DNA from: Lysobacteraceae bacterium
GTDB lineage: Bacteria; Pseudomonadota; Gammaproteobacteria; Xanthomonadales; Xanthomonadaceae
Assembly (NCBI GenBank): GCA_003449515.1
Contig: DMHI01000117.1
Location: 1 to 14,905, forward strand
Length of the DNA: 14,905 nucleotides
Direction: 5' to 3'
Shown piece by piece: positions 8,995-14,905 of this stretch. The translations under genes and the position numbers were made by a program. A model generated the notes under the pieces. The model saw nothing but the letters and a program-made list of their open reading frames with translations, searched no databases and had not been told where the DNA came from. Each line of letters begins with the position of its first letter. Within the stretch, counting starts at the first letter, position 1.

Positions 8995-9722
8995 GGGCGA
9001 CGACGGAACTGGAGAAAGAGGGAGAGCAGGAGCAGGCCGACGGCAAAGCCGAACCACTGCAGCGCATAGCCACGGTGCTTGTCGGGCGACAGGGTATTCG
9101 CCAGCAGGTCGAGGTCGCGTTCGTGCCCGAGCGGCATTGCCGGATCGAGCCGCAGCACGGCGTCGTCGAGCACGCGCTCACGCCCGCCAGCGGCCGCCGT
9201 GCCGGTCATGGCCGCGCGCAGCACGGTGGGCTCGGCACGCAGGGCCAGGGCGCCGCCGTCCGCCAGTGGCGACGAGGCCGGGCCGATCGCCAGCCCCGCT
9301 GCCGGCGGCGGCACCAGCAGGCCCTGCAGCCGGAACGGCCCGTCAGGCATGGGCGCTTCCTCGGGCACGCGGCGGTCGGCGGGCAGGGGCCGCCAGCCGA
9401 TGTCGACCCACAGGCGCACACCATCGACGCTGCGGAAGGCGCGGAACACCTGCACGCCCACCCGCGCGCCGCGGCGCTGGTTGTCGAGCCTGAGCGCCGG
9501 AAGCGGCTCGAAGCGGCCATCGATCGACACCCAGGCCGGCATCGCAGCCTGCGCCTCATCGAGCGGTAGAGGCCGACGCTCGGCCAGCACGCTCGCACTC
9601 GCCGCCAGCAGCGCGTCTTTTTCCAGCGCACGGCCCGACTGCCAGAGCCCGGCGCGCACGAACAACGCCATCAACGCCAGCGCCAACAGCCACAGCAGCG
9701 ACCGACGCAGCACCGGCTTCAC
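8991..9722 (-). CDS. SURF1-family cytochrome oxidase assembly protein
   Basis: The 243-residue protein has the SURF1 layout: an N-terminal span (about residues 8-24), a periplasmic domain, and a C-terminal span (FGFAVGLLLLSLFLQF). Hallmarks are AGLWQSGRALEKD (W-Q-x-x-R, Trp27/Gln28/Arg31), RLDNQRRGARVGVQVF, and HRGYALQWFGFA just before the last span. SURF1 is known to help heme a3 delivery into subunit I. The start is taken as GTG at 9722, with GGGG 6-9 bases upstream. It gives the usual short basic lead, and no ATG occurs before the first span. It is the first gene of block B. Because the gene on its 5' side runs the other way, block B needs its own promoter in the 57 bp upstream. Its stop overlaps the next start as ATGA. 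Confidence 0.93.
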   Translation of the reverse strand: MKPVLRRSLLWLLALALMALFVRAGLWQSGRALEKDALLAASASVLAERRPLPLDEAQAAMPAWVSIDGRFEPLPALRLDNQRRGARVGVQVFRAFRSVDGVRLWVDIGWRPLPADRRVPEEAPMPDGPFRLQGLLVPPPAAGLAIGPASSPLADGGALALRAEPTVLRAAMTGTAAAGGRERVLDDAVLRLDPAMPLGHERDLDLLANTLSPDKHRGYALQWFGFAVGLLLLSLFLQFRRRP

Positions 9723-9740
9723 TTCGCGCCCCGCTGCCGC

Positions 9741-9753
9741 GCGGATAATCCGC
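9741..9753. promoter_or_regulatory. Palindromic candidate -10 region shared by divergent SURF1 and DUF2909 genes
   Basis: GCGGATAATCCGC is a perfect palindrome (6-bp arms about a central A) in the 57-bp gap between two divergent GTG starts. On the plus strand it offers GATAAT (9744-9749), one mismatch from TATAAT, placed to transcribe the DUF2909 gene. On the minus strand it offers GATTAT (revcomp of 9745-9750), placed to transcribe SURF1. It is the only AT-rich patch in the gap. No clear -35 hexamer is seen on either side. A repressor operator is the alternative reading. Confidence 0.45.
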
Positions 9754-9779
9754 TGCAGCACCACTGCCGGGACACCTCC

Positions 9780-9986
9780 GTGGAAAAACTGCTGGTTGTC
9801 GTCTTCCTCGCCTTCATCGTCTGGAACCTGTTCGCGGCCATGTACCACATGGTGTCGAAGGCCGAAGCCGACGGCCGGATGGTGCGCGCGCTGTCCTGGC
9901 GCATCGGCCTGTCGATCGGCCTGCTGGCTTTGCTCGGTGCCGGCCACTTCATGGGCTGGTGGGCCTTCCACGGCGTGCAACCCTGA
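9780..9986 (+). CDS. DUF2909 twin-transmembrane protein
   Basis: This 68-residue protein consists of two hydrophobic helices (about residues 3-22, KLLVVVFLAFIVWNLFAAMY, and 40-60) joined by a short charged hairpin, KAEADGRMVRALSWR. This matches the DUF2909 or twin transmembrane protein family, found beside ctaE and SURF1 in cytochrome oxidase clusters of gammaproteobacteria; its function is unknown. The start is GTG at 9780, with GGGA seven bases upstream, and no ATG is suitably placed. Unlike all its oxidase neighbours here it is on the plus strand, diverging from SURF1 and converging on ctaE, with a hairpin after its stop. By association it probably assists oxidase assembly or stability, which is inference. 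Confidence 0.85.
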   Translation: MEKLLVVVFLAFIVWNLFAAMYHMVSKAEADGRMVRALSWRIGLSIGLLALLGAGHFMGWWAFHGVQP

Positions 9987-10008
9987 CCGCGCATCGTCGC
10001 CACAGACG

Positions 10009-10034
10009 ACAAGGCCGGCGCGAGCCGGCCTTGT
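10009..10034. terminator. Bidirectional intrinsic-type terminator between DUF2909 gene and ctaE
   Basis: ACAAGGCCGGC (10009-10019) pairs perfectly with GCCGGCCTTGT (10024-10034), an 11-bp stem closed by the tetraloop GCGA, of the stable GNRA type. It lies between two convergent stops (9986 on plus, 10057 on minus). Only short T-rich sequence follows on the plus strand (TTGTGCCTTCT) and GTCGTCTGTGG on the minus strand, so the U-tract is poor in both directions. It is the strongest hairpin noticed in the window and marks the end of block A. Confidence 0.75.
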
Positions 10035-10056
10035 GCCTTCTGCGCCGCGCGCGGCG

Positions 10057-10932
10057 TCAGATCACGTAGACGAACAGGAACAGGCCGAGCCAGACCACGT
10101 CGACGAAGTGCCAGTACCACGCCACCGCCTCGAAGCCGAAATGGCGCTCCTTGGTGAAGTGGCCTTTCGCCACGCGGAACCACACCACGATCAGCATCAG
10201 CATGCCGAGCACCACGTGCAGGCCGTGGAAGCCGGTGAGCATGTAGAAGGTGGCGCCGTAGATGCCCGAGGTGATGCGCAGGTTGAGGTCGTTCCATGCG
10301 TACACGTACTCGTAGGCCTGCACGCCGACGAAGCACAGGCCGAGCGCGATGGTGGCACCCAGCCAGACCAGCACCCTCTTGCGCTCGCCCAGCACCATCG
10401 CGTGATGGGCGATGGTCAGCGTGAGGCCGGAGGTGAGCAGGATGATGGTGTTGATCAGCGGCAGGCCGAAGGGCGGCAAGGTCGAGAACTCGCCACCAAG
10501 ATCGGCCGGGCCGTCGGCCGGCCAGCCGGAGATGTAGCCATTCCAGAGGAACTCGTTGCTGAGCGCGCCCTGCCCCTCACCGGACATCCACGGCAAGGTG
10601 AAATAGCGGATGTAGAACAGCGCCCCGAAGAACGCGGCGAAGAACATCACTTCCGAGAAGATGAACCAGACCATCCCCTGCCGGAACGACACGTCGACCT
10701 GGCCGTTGTACTTGCCGGCCTCGGATTCGTGGATCACGTCGCCGAACCAGCCGAACAGCGTGTAGGCCATCAACGCGATGCCGGCCATGAAGATCCAGAA
10801 CGACAGATCGCTGCCGTTGAACCAGTTGACGAGGCCGATCACCAGGACGAACAAGCCGATCGAACCGACGAAGGGCCATTTGCTGTGGTGCGGGACGTAG
10901 TAGACGTCAGCGTCGTGGTGGGCGGTTGCCAT
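10057..10932 (-). CDS. ctaE: Cytochrome c oxidase subunit III
   Basis: The 291-residue, seven-span subunit III of aa3-type cytochrome c oxidase supports proton uptake and stability of subunit I in the inner membrane. Family motifs are clear: FSEVMFFAAFFGALFYIRYF in the middle, LTIAHHAMVLGERKR, MLTGFHGLHVVLGM, and the ending VAWYWHFVDVVWLGLFLFVY. The N-terminus MATAHHDADVYYVPHHSKWP is the usual His/Tyr-rich lead of proteobacterial subunit III. The ATG at 10932 is preceded by a good AGGGGA Shine-Dalgarno sequence. It starts 31 nt after the ctaG stop and is the last gene of block A, followed by the 11-bp hairpin. Confidence 0.98.
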   Translation of the reverse strand: MATAHHDADVYYVPHHSKWPFVGSIGLFVLVIGLVNWFNGSDLSFWIFMAGIALMAYTLFGWFGDVIHESEAGKYNGQVDVSFRQGMVWFIFSEVMFFAAFFGALFYIRYFTLPWMSGEGQGALSNEFLWNGYISGWPADGPADLGGEFSTLPPFGLPLINTIILLTSGLTLTIAHHAMVLGERKRVLVWLGATIALGLCFVGVQAYEYVYAWNDLNLRITSGIYGATFYMLTGFHGLHVVLGMLMLIVVWFRVAKGHFTKERHFGFEAVAWYWHFVDVVWLGLFLFVYVI

Positions 10933-10963
10933 GGATTCCCCTGAGTGGCGCGGTAGAAGGGTG

Positions 10964-11596
10964 TCAGCGGCCGGTCGAGGCGAGCGACGCTGCGAGCGGC
11001 ACCGTGCTGGCGAGCGGTGCTGTGCCAGCGGGCAACGTCGTGCCGGCGGGCGGGGCGACGAGCGCGCGCGCGGTGGCCTGCTCGTTGAAGAAGAAGGTGT
11101 ACGACAGGGTGATGGTTTCAACGTTGGCCGGCAGCGCCGGGTCGACGATGAAGCGCACCGGCATCGGCTTGCTCTCGCCCGGCGCGAGCAACTGCTCGGT
11201 GAAGCAGAAGCACTCGGTCTTGACGAAGTAGCCCGACGCCATCACCGGCGCCACCGAGGGCGCGGCGTTGCCCACCACGGGGCGCGCATCGAGGTTGCCC
11301 GCCAGGTAGCTGATCTCGTAGGGCTTGCCCGGCACCACGTCCATCGCCAGCACCTGCGGCTCGAACGACCACGGCAGTTTCGAGTTCACCGTGCCGTCGA
11401 ACTCGACGCGCACGGTGCGGTTCGGATCGACCGTCAAGCCGGCCACCCGCTGCTCACCCGCCGCCGTGTCCTCGAGCTGGATGCCGAAGACCTTCTCGCA
11501 GGCGATCTCGTAGAGCGGCACGAGGGTGAACGCGGCAGCGAAACTGCCCACCGAGATGAGGGCGATCTTGCGGGCGGTGGCAGCGTTCGAGCTCAT
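10964..11596 (-). CDS. ctaG: Cytochrome c oxidase assembly protein CtaG (Cox11 family, CuB insertion)
   Basis: This 210-residue copper chaperone delivers Cu to the CuB site of subunit I. It has one N-terminal span (about residues 10-28) followed by Cys33 in PLYEIACEKVFG, and a periplasmic immunoglobulin-like domain. The essential copper motif ECFCFTEQ (Cys129, Cys131) is present. LPWSFEPQ, ISYLAGN and the closing FIVDPALP...ITLSYTFF strands are typical. Residues from about 178 onward are an extra Ala/Pro/Thr tail containing hexapeptide repeats; Cox11 proteins normally end soon after YTFF. The ATG at 11596 overlaps the stop of the 47-residue upstream gene as ATGA, so translation is probably coupled; no strong Shine-Dalgarno sequence is seen. 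This is the Cox11-type CtaG, not the unrelated Bacillus CtaG. Confidence 0.97.
   Translation of the reverse strand: MSSNAATARKIALISVGSFAAAFTLVPLYEIACEKVFGIQLEDTAAGEQRVAGLTVDPNRTVRVEFDGTVNSKLPWSFEPQVLAMDVVPGKPYEISYLAGNLDARPVVGNAAPSVAPVMASGYFVKTECFCFTEQLLAPGESKPMPVRFIVDPALPANVETITLSYTFFFNEQATARALVAPPAGTTLPAGTAPLASTVPLAASLASTGR
10985..11050 (-). repeat. Imperfect 18-bp tandem repeat encoding hexapeptides in the CtaG C-terminus
   Basis: About 3.7 imperfect 18-bp units encode PAGTTL, PAGTAP, LASTVP and LAAS (CtaG residues 183-204), with the pattern [P/L]-A-[G/S]-T-x-[P/L]. On the plus strand the units begin GCGAGCGGCACC, GCGAGCGGTGCT and GCGGGCAACGTC. The divergence between units suggests an older in-frame expansion in a disordered tail. 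Confidence 0.7.
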
Positions 11597-11736
11597 GGGC
11601 TGACGGCGTGCTTGAGGAGGGTCTTGACGATGAAGTAACCGTAAATGGCGCCCGCGATGATCGCCAGTGTCCACACCGTCCGCCGCACCGAGGAGCGGCG
11701 GGCGGGGGTGTCGGGCTTGTCGTGCTGGGCGTCCAC
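11593..11736 (-). CDS. Small single-span protein between ctaD and ctaG (cytochrome oxidase small assembly-like)
   Basis: A 47-residue ORF starts at GTG 11736 and ends at TGA 11593-11595, overlapping the ctaG ATG as ATGA. Its product has a charged, Pro/Arg-rich N-terminal segment (DAQHDKPDTPARRSSVRR) followed by one membrane helix (TVWTLAIIAGAIYGYFIV) and a short KTLLKH tail, an N-in topology by the positive-inside rule. An in-frame TGA, which is also the ctaD stop, lies seven codons upstream, so GTG 11736 is the only usable start at the 5' end. The layout resembles the tiny cytochrome oxidase small assembly proteins recalled between ctaD and ctaG in betaproteobacteria; homology is not proven here. 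Its position and coupling to ctaG suggest a role in Cox11-linked maturation, or simply in keeping ctaG translated. Confidence 0.72.
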   Translation of the reverse strand: MDAQHDKPDTPARRSSVRRTVWTLAIIAGAIYGYFIVKTLLKHAVSP

Positions 11737-11754
11737 GCGGCGGCTCGCTTGCGG

Positions 11755-13383
11755 TCAGTGCGCCACGTCGCCGTGCGCGAGGTCTTCATCGCGCAGCACC
11801 GGCGGCTTGGTGAAGGTGTGGTGCGGGGCCGGCGAAGGCACCGTCCACTCGAGGCCCTTGGCGCCTTCCCAGACGCGGTCGGTGGCCTTGACGCCGCCAC
11901 GGGCGCACTGCCAGACGATGTAGACGAACAGCAGCTGCATGAAGCCGAAGCCGAAGCCGCCCACCGACGACCACATGTTGAAGTCGGCGAAGGCCACGTT
12001 GTAGTCCGGGATGCGGCGCGGCATGCCGGCGAGGCCGAGGAAGTGCTGCGGGAAGAACAGCAGGTTCACGAAGATCGTGCTGCCCCAGAAGTGCACCTTG
12101 CCGAGCGTCTCGTTGTACATGTAGCCGGTCCACTTCGGCAGCCAGTAGTACACGCCGGCCATGATGCCGAACACCGAGCCGGTCACCAGCACATAGTGGA
12201 AGTGGGCCACCACGAAGTAGGTGTCGTGGTACTGGTAGTTCGTCGGCACCAGCGAGAGCATCAGCCCCGAGAAACCGCCGATGGTGAACATCACCACGAA
12301 GCCCAGCGCGAACAGCATCGGCGTCTCGAAGGTCATCGAGCCGCGCCACATCGTGGTGACCCAGTTGAACACCTTCACGCCGGTCGGGATGGCGATCAGC
12401 ATCGTCGCGTACATGAAGTACAGCTCGGCACCGAGCGGCATGCCCACCGAGAACATGTGGTGCGCCCAGACGATGAAGCTCAGGAACGCGATCGAGGCCG
12501 TGGCGTACACCATCGCCTGGTAGCCGAACAGCGGCTTGCGGGCGAAGGTCGGGATGATCTCCGAGATGATGCCGAAGGCCGGCAGGATCATGATGTAGAC
12601 CTCGGGGTGCCCGAAGAACCAGAACACGTGCTGGTACAGCACCGGGTCACCGCCACCGGCGGCGTTGAAGAACGAGGTGCCGAAGAACTTGTCGGTGAGC
12701 AGCATCGTCACCGCGCCGGCCAGCACCGGCATCACCGCGATCAGCAGGAAGGCCGTGATCAGCCAGGTCCAGACGAAGACCGGCATCTTCAGCAGGTCCA
12801 TGCCCGGGGCGCGCATGTTGAGGATGGTGGCGATGATGTTGATCGCGCCCATGATCGAGCTGATGCCCATCAGGTGGATCGCGAAGATCGTGAACGCGAC
12901 ATTCGTGCCGCCCTGCAGCGACAGCGGCGGGTAGAGCGTCCAGCCACCGGCCGGGCCACCCGAACCGATACCGAAGAACTGCAGCAGCAGCGGCATCAGC
13001 AGCAGCACGAAGGCGAACGGCATGATCCAGAAGGACCAGTTGTTCATGCGCGGCAGCGCCATGTCGGGCGCACCGACCATCAACGGGATCATCCAGTTGG
13101 CGAGGCCGACGAAGGCCGGCATCACCGCACCGAAGATCATGACCAGCGCGTGCATCGTGGTCATCTGGTTGAAGAAGGCCGGATCGACCAGCTGCAGGCC
13201 CGGCTGGAACAGCTCGGCGCGGATGACCAGTGCCATCGTGCCGCCAACCAGGAACATGACCAGCGAGAAGACAAGGTACAGCGTTCCGATGTCCTTGTGG
13301 TTCGTGGACAGGAACCAGCGCTGGAAGAAGGTCTGCTGGTGACCGGAGTGATCGTGGTGCGTTGTGGCGTGTGCGTTGGCCAT
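11755..13383 (-). CDS. ctaD: Cytochrome c oxidase subunit I, A1-type heme-copper oxidase
   Basis: The 542-residue catalytic subunit reduces O2 to water and pumps protons in the inner membrane. All redox ligands are present: His78 (TTMHALVMIFG) and His396 for heme a, His394 (VVAHFHYVL) for heme a3, and His259, His308 and His309 (GHPEVY, WAHHMF) for CuB. Tyr263 in HPEVY is the residue cross-linked to the CuB histidine. Glu261 of the same motif and Asp107 (GAPDMALPRMNNW) mark the D channel of A1-type oxidases. Lys337 (PTGVKVFNW) marks the K channel. The offset from Paracoccus numbering is constant at 17 for nearly all of these. The ATG at 13383 has AAAGGG upstream. It starts 18 nt after the ctaC stop. 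Confidence 0.99.
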   Translation of the reverse strand: MANAHATTHHDHSGHQQTFFQRWFLSTNHKDIGTLYLVFSLVMFLVGGTMALVIRAELFQPGLQLVDPAFFNQMTTMHALVMIFGAVMPAFVGLANWMIPLMVGAPDMALPRMNNWSFWIMPFAFVLLLMPLLLQFFGIGSGGPAGGWTLYPPLSLQGGTNVAFTIFAIHLMGISSIMGAINIIATILNMRAPGMDLLKMPVFVWTWLITAFLLIAVMPVLAGAVTMLLTDKFFGTSFFNAAGGGDPVLYQHVFWFFGHPEVYIMILPAFGIISEIIPTFARKPLFGYQAMVYATASIAFLSFIVWAHHMFSVGMPLGAELYFMYATMLIAIPTGVKVFNWVTTMWRGSMTFETPMLFALGFVVMFTIGGFSGLMLSLVPTNYQYHDTYFVVAHFHYVLVTGSVFGIMAGVYYWLPKWTGYMYNETLGKVHFWGSTIFVNLLFFPQHFLGLAGMPRRIPDYNVAFADFNMWSSVGGFGFGFMQLLFVYIVWQCARGGVKATDRVWEGAKGLEWTVPSPAPHHTFTKPPVLRDEDLAHGDVAH

Positions 13384-13401
13384 GGCGTTGCCCTTTCTGC
13401 C

Positions 13402-14280
13402 TTAACCCTGCGGACCGGCAGCCGCCGGCGCGATCGAAGCGGTGCGTGCGGTGGTGTCGCTCGCGGCCTTCATGGCCGCCAGCCGGGTCTCGAACTCGGC
13501 GCGCGGCACCGCCTCGACCACGATGGGCATGAAGCCATGATCCTTGCCGCACAGCTCGGCGCATTGGCCGCGGAAGACGCCCGGCTCGCGGATGTAGGTC
13601 CACTGCTCGTTGATGATGCCGGGGATGGCATCGCTCTTCCAACCCAGCGCCGGCACCCACCAGGCGTGGATCACGTCATCGGCGGTGAGGATGAAGCGGA
13701 TCTTGGTGTTGGTGGGCAGCACGAGGCGGTTGTCGACCTCGAGCAGGTAGTTGGCATGCTCGGGATTGCCGTATTCCAGCACCTCGCCACTCTGGCGCAG
13801 GCGCTCGGAGTTGCGATCGAGACGGCTGGTGAAGCGCACGCCCTCGCCGACGTATTCGTAGGTCCACAACCACTGCTGGCCGATGATCTTGACGGTCATC
13901 TCGTGGCCCTGGGTGTCGAAGGCGTCGATCAGCTTCACCGTGGCCGGGTAAGCCATCACGATCAGGATCAGGGTCGGGACGGCCGTCCAGATGACCTCGA
14001 GCTTCGTGCTGTGCACGAAACTCGTGTCGGCAACAGCACCCTTCGACTTGCGGAACTTGAAGATGGCGATCGCCATCGCACCGAACACGATCGCACCGAT
14101 GACCACGCAGATGACCAGCATGATCATGTGCAGGTCGTAGGCGCGTTGCGCGGTCTCGGTGACGCCCGGTGTCAGGTTGAGCTGCCAGCGCTCGGGCTCG
14201 CCGCCGGTGGCCAGCGCCAGGGGCGCGCAGAGCACCGCCAGCAGGCCCGCGATCGCGCTTTGGGGTCGGAACTTGTTCAT
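13402..14280 (-). CDS. ctaC: Cytochrome c oxidase subunit II
   Basis: The 292-residue subunit accepts electrons from cytochrome c at the binuclear CuA centre. It has a signal peptide (cleavage likely after Ala24, LALA/TGG) and two membrane spans (about residues 50-74 and 95-114). The periplasmic cupredoxin domain contains the aromatic motif GQQWLWTYEY. CuA ligands are complete: His205 (DVIHAWWVP), and Cys240, Glu242, Cys244, His248 and Met251 in GQCAELCGKDHGFMP. The chain ends with an Ala/Thr-rich tail and has no fused cytochrome c domain, so an external cytochrome c must donate electrons. The ATG at 14280 has GAGGCGAGG upstream within the 15-nt gap after the DUF2244 gene. Confidence 0.98.
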   Translation of the reverse strand: MNKFRPQSAIAGLLAVLCAPLALATGGEPERWQLNLTPGVTETAQRAYDLHMIMLVICVVIGAIVFGAMAIAIFKFRKSKGAVADTSFVHSTKLEVIWTAVPTLILIVMAYPATVKLIDAFDTQGHEMTVKIIGQQWLWTYEYVGEGVRFTSRLDRNSERLRQSGEVLEYGNPEHANYLLEVDNRLVLPTNTKIRFILTADDVIHAWWVPALGWKSDAIPGIINEQWTYIREPGVFRGQCAELCGKDHGFMPIVVEAVPRAEFETRLAAMKAASDTTARTASIAPAAAGPQG

Positions 14281-14295
14281 GCCGATGACCTCGCC

Positions 14296-14796
14296 TCAAT
14301 GTTCGTTCGCCGGCGCTCGGCCCGATGCCGTCGCCAGCAGGGCCCCCAGTCGGACCGCGAGCACACCGCGCTCGCAGGCCGGCAGGAAGCTGCCGATCTC
14401 CACCTCACGACCCTGCGACCCCAGCTTCAGGCGGTCGGGAGTGTCGCGCTCGCCGGTGGTGCTGAGGCGCACCCAGTAGGGATGCGCCGCGAACACCGCC
14501 GCGTCGTCGGGCGAGCGGCGCACTTCCAGCCGCCCCTCGCCCAGCAGAATCCGCTCGTAGCGGTCGCCCGACCGCCACACCCAGCGCAGGGCGATGGCCA
14601 CGATGACCAGATCAAGTGCCGCGAACCACGGAGCGTAGGCGTTACCCAGCGCGAAGCTGTAGCCCGACACCGCGGTCACCGGCAGCGCGATCAGCACGAA
14701 CAGAACGAAAAACTGCCGCGACGTCAGGATCCGGCGGGGGCGCAGCAGCAGCTGCACCTCGTTGCCTGTGACCGACGGCGGCAGTTCATCGATCAC
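14296..14796 (-). CDS. DUF2244 membrane protein leading the oxidase operon
   Basis: This 166-residue protein has two adjacent membrane spans (about residues 29-49 and 55-74) and a C-terminal domain with VEIGSFLPACERGVLA. That closing motif and the overall layout match the DUF2244 family of unknown function, often found directly upstream of subunit II in proteobacteria. Cysteine is rare, and no metal-binding pattern is evident. The start is GTG at 14796. No in-frame ATG is available before the conserved part, and the Shine-Dalgarno region is poor, so the start is uncertain by a few codons. Its stop is 15 nt before ctaC, making it the probable first gene of block A. Confidence 0.83.
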   Translation of the reverse strand: MIDELPPSVTGNEVQLLLRPRRILTSRQFFVLFVLIALPVTAVSGYSFALGNAYAPWFAALDLVIVAIALRWVWRSGDRYERILLGEGRLEVRRSPDDAAVFAAHPYWVRLSTTGERDTPDRLKLGSQGREVEIGSFLPACERGVLAVRLGALLATASGRAPANEH

Positions 14797-14832
14797 GCGG
14801 AAACGTGCATTCGACCTGCTTGGGACCGGCGA

Positions 14833-14838
14833 AGTCTA
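14833..14838 (-). promoter_or_regulatory. Candidate -10 box for the DUF2244-ctaC-ctaD operon
   Basis: Read on the minus strand, GGGGCATAGACTTCGCC lies about 37 bp before the GTG of the DUF2244 gene and offers TAGACT as a degenerate -10. The only -35 candidate 18 bp upstream is TTCCCC, which is poor. The TAG-x-CT then CGCC pattern also occurs ahead of the S9 peptidase. Support is limited to position and partial consensus. Confidence 0.3.
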
Positions 14839-14905
14839 TGCCCCGGGCCCGGCCAGGGGGAAGCCGAGCCCACTGATGCCGGCGTCGCGCCGACGCGAGT
14901 GTCCG

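Noticed and set aside
13402..14280. Possibility that subunit II is a caa3-type with fused cytochrome c
   Set aside because: The chain ends about 40 residues after the CuA motif and contains no CxxCH.
14882..14896. Inverted repeat GCGTCG-CGC-CGACGC at the right edge
   Set aside because: The stem is only 6 bp in GC-rich DNA, has no T-run, and the adjoining gene is out of view, so neither a terminator nor an operator can be supported.

Overview
The window is GC-rich bacterial DNA with dense genes and long antisense shadow frames. The gene families and their order point to a gammaproteobacterium of the Xanthomonadales (Lysobacteraceae/Xanthomonadaceae-like). This assignment rests on protein style and gene order recalled from that group, not on a search. 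No mobile element, CRISPR array, tRNA or rRNA was seen.

Left part (1-6280), mixed functions. On the minus strand at the left edge is the N-terminal lipoyl domain of a 2-oxoacid dehydrogenase complex subunit. Divergent from it is a GT39-type membrane glycosyltransferase (486-1982, +). Its 3' end overlaps, tail to tail, a CHAD-domain protein (1955-2812, -). Upstream of CHAD on the same strand is a secreted glycerophosphodiester phosphodiesterase (2893-4164, -), which is divergent from a secreted S9-family serine peptidase (4304-6280, +).

Right part (6344-14796), an aa3-type cytochrome c oxidase locus on the minus strand, in two transcription blocks. Block A, upstream at the right, reads DUF2244 protein, ctaC (subunit II), ctaD (subunit I), a 47-residue single-span protein, ctaG (Cox11) and ctaE (subunit III). 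A strong hairpin at 10009-10034 follows ctaE. Block B reads a SURF1 protein, a 185-residue Sco-like membrane-anchored protein, ctaA (heme A synthase) and ctaB (heme O synthase). Its genes overlap by 4 nt or are separated by 3 nt. Between the blocks one small gene, a DUF2909 twin-transmembrane protein (9780-9986), runs on the opposite strand. It shares a 57-bp intergenic region with SURF1, and that region contains a perfect GCGGAT-A-ATCCGC palindrome that could serve as a two-way -10 element.

Together these genes make the oxidase core (I, II, III), heme A (ctaB then ctaA), insert CuB (Cox11) and help heme a3 insertion (SURF1). The Sco-like protein may handle CuA or thiols. No canonical Sco gene lies within the window. 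No wholly new system is evident. The points most worth a second look are the flipped DUF2909 gene with its palindromic divergent promoter, the Sco-like protein lacking the usual Sco histidine spacing, the 47-residue ORF between ctaD and ctaG, and a hexapeptide repeat tail on Cox11.
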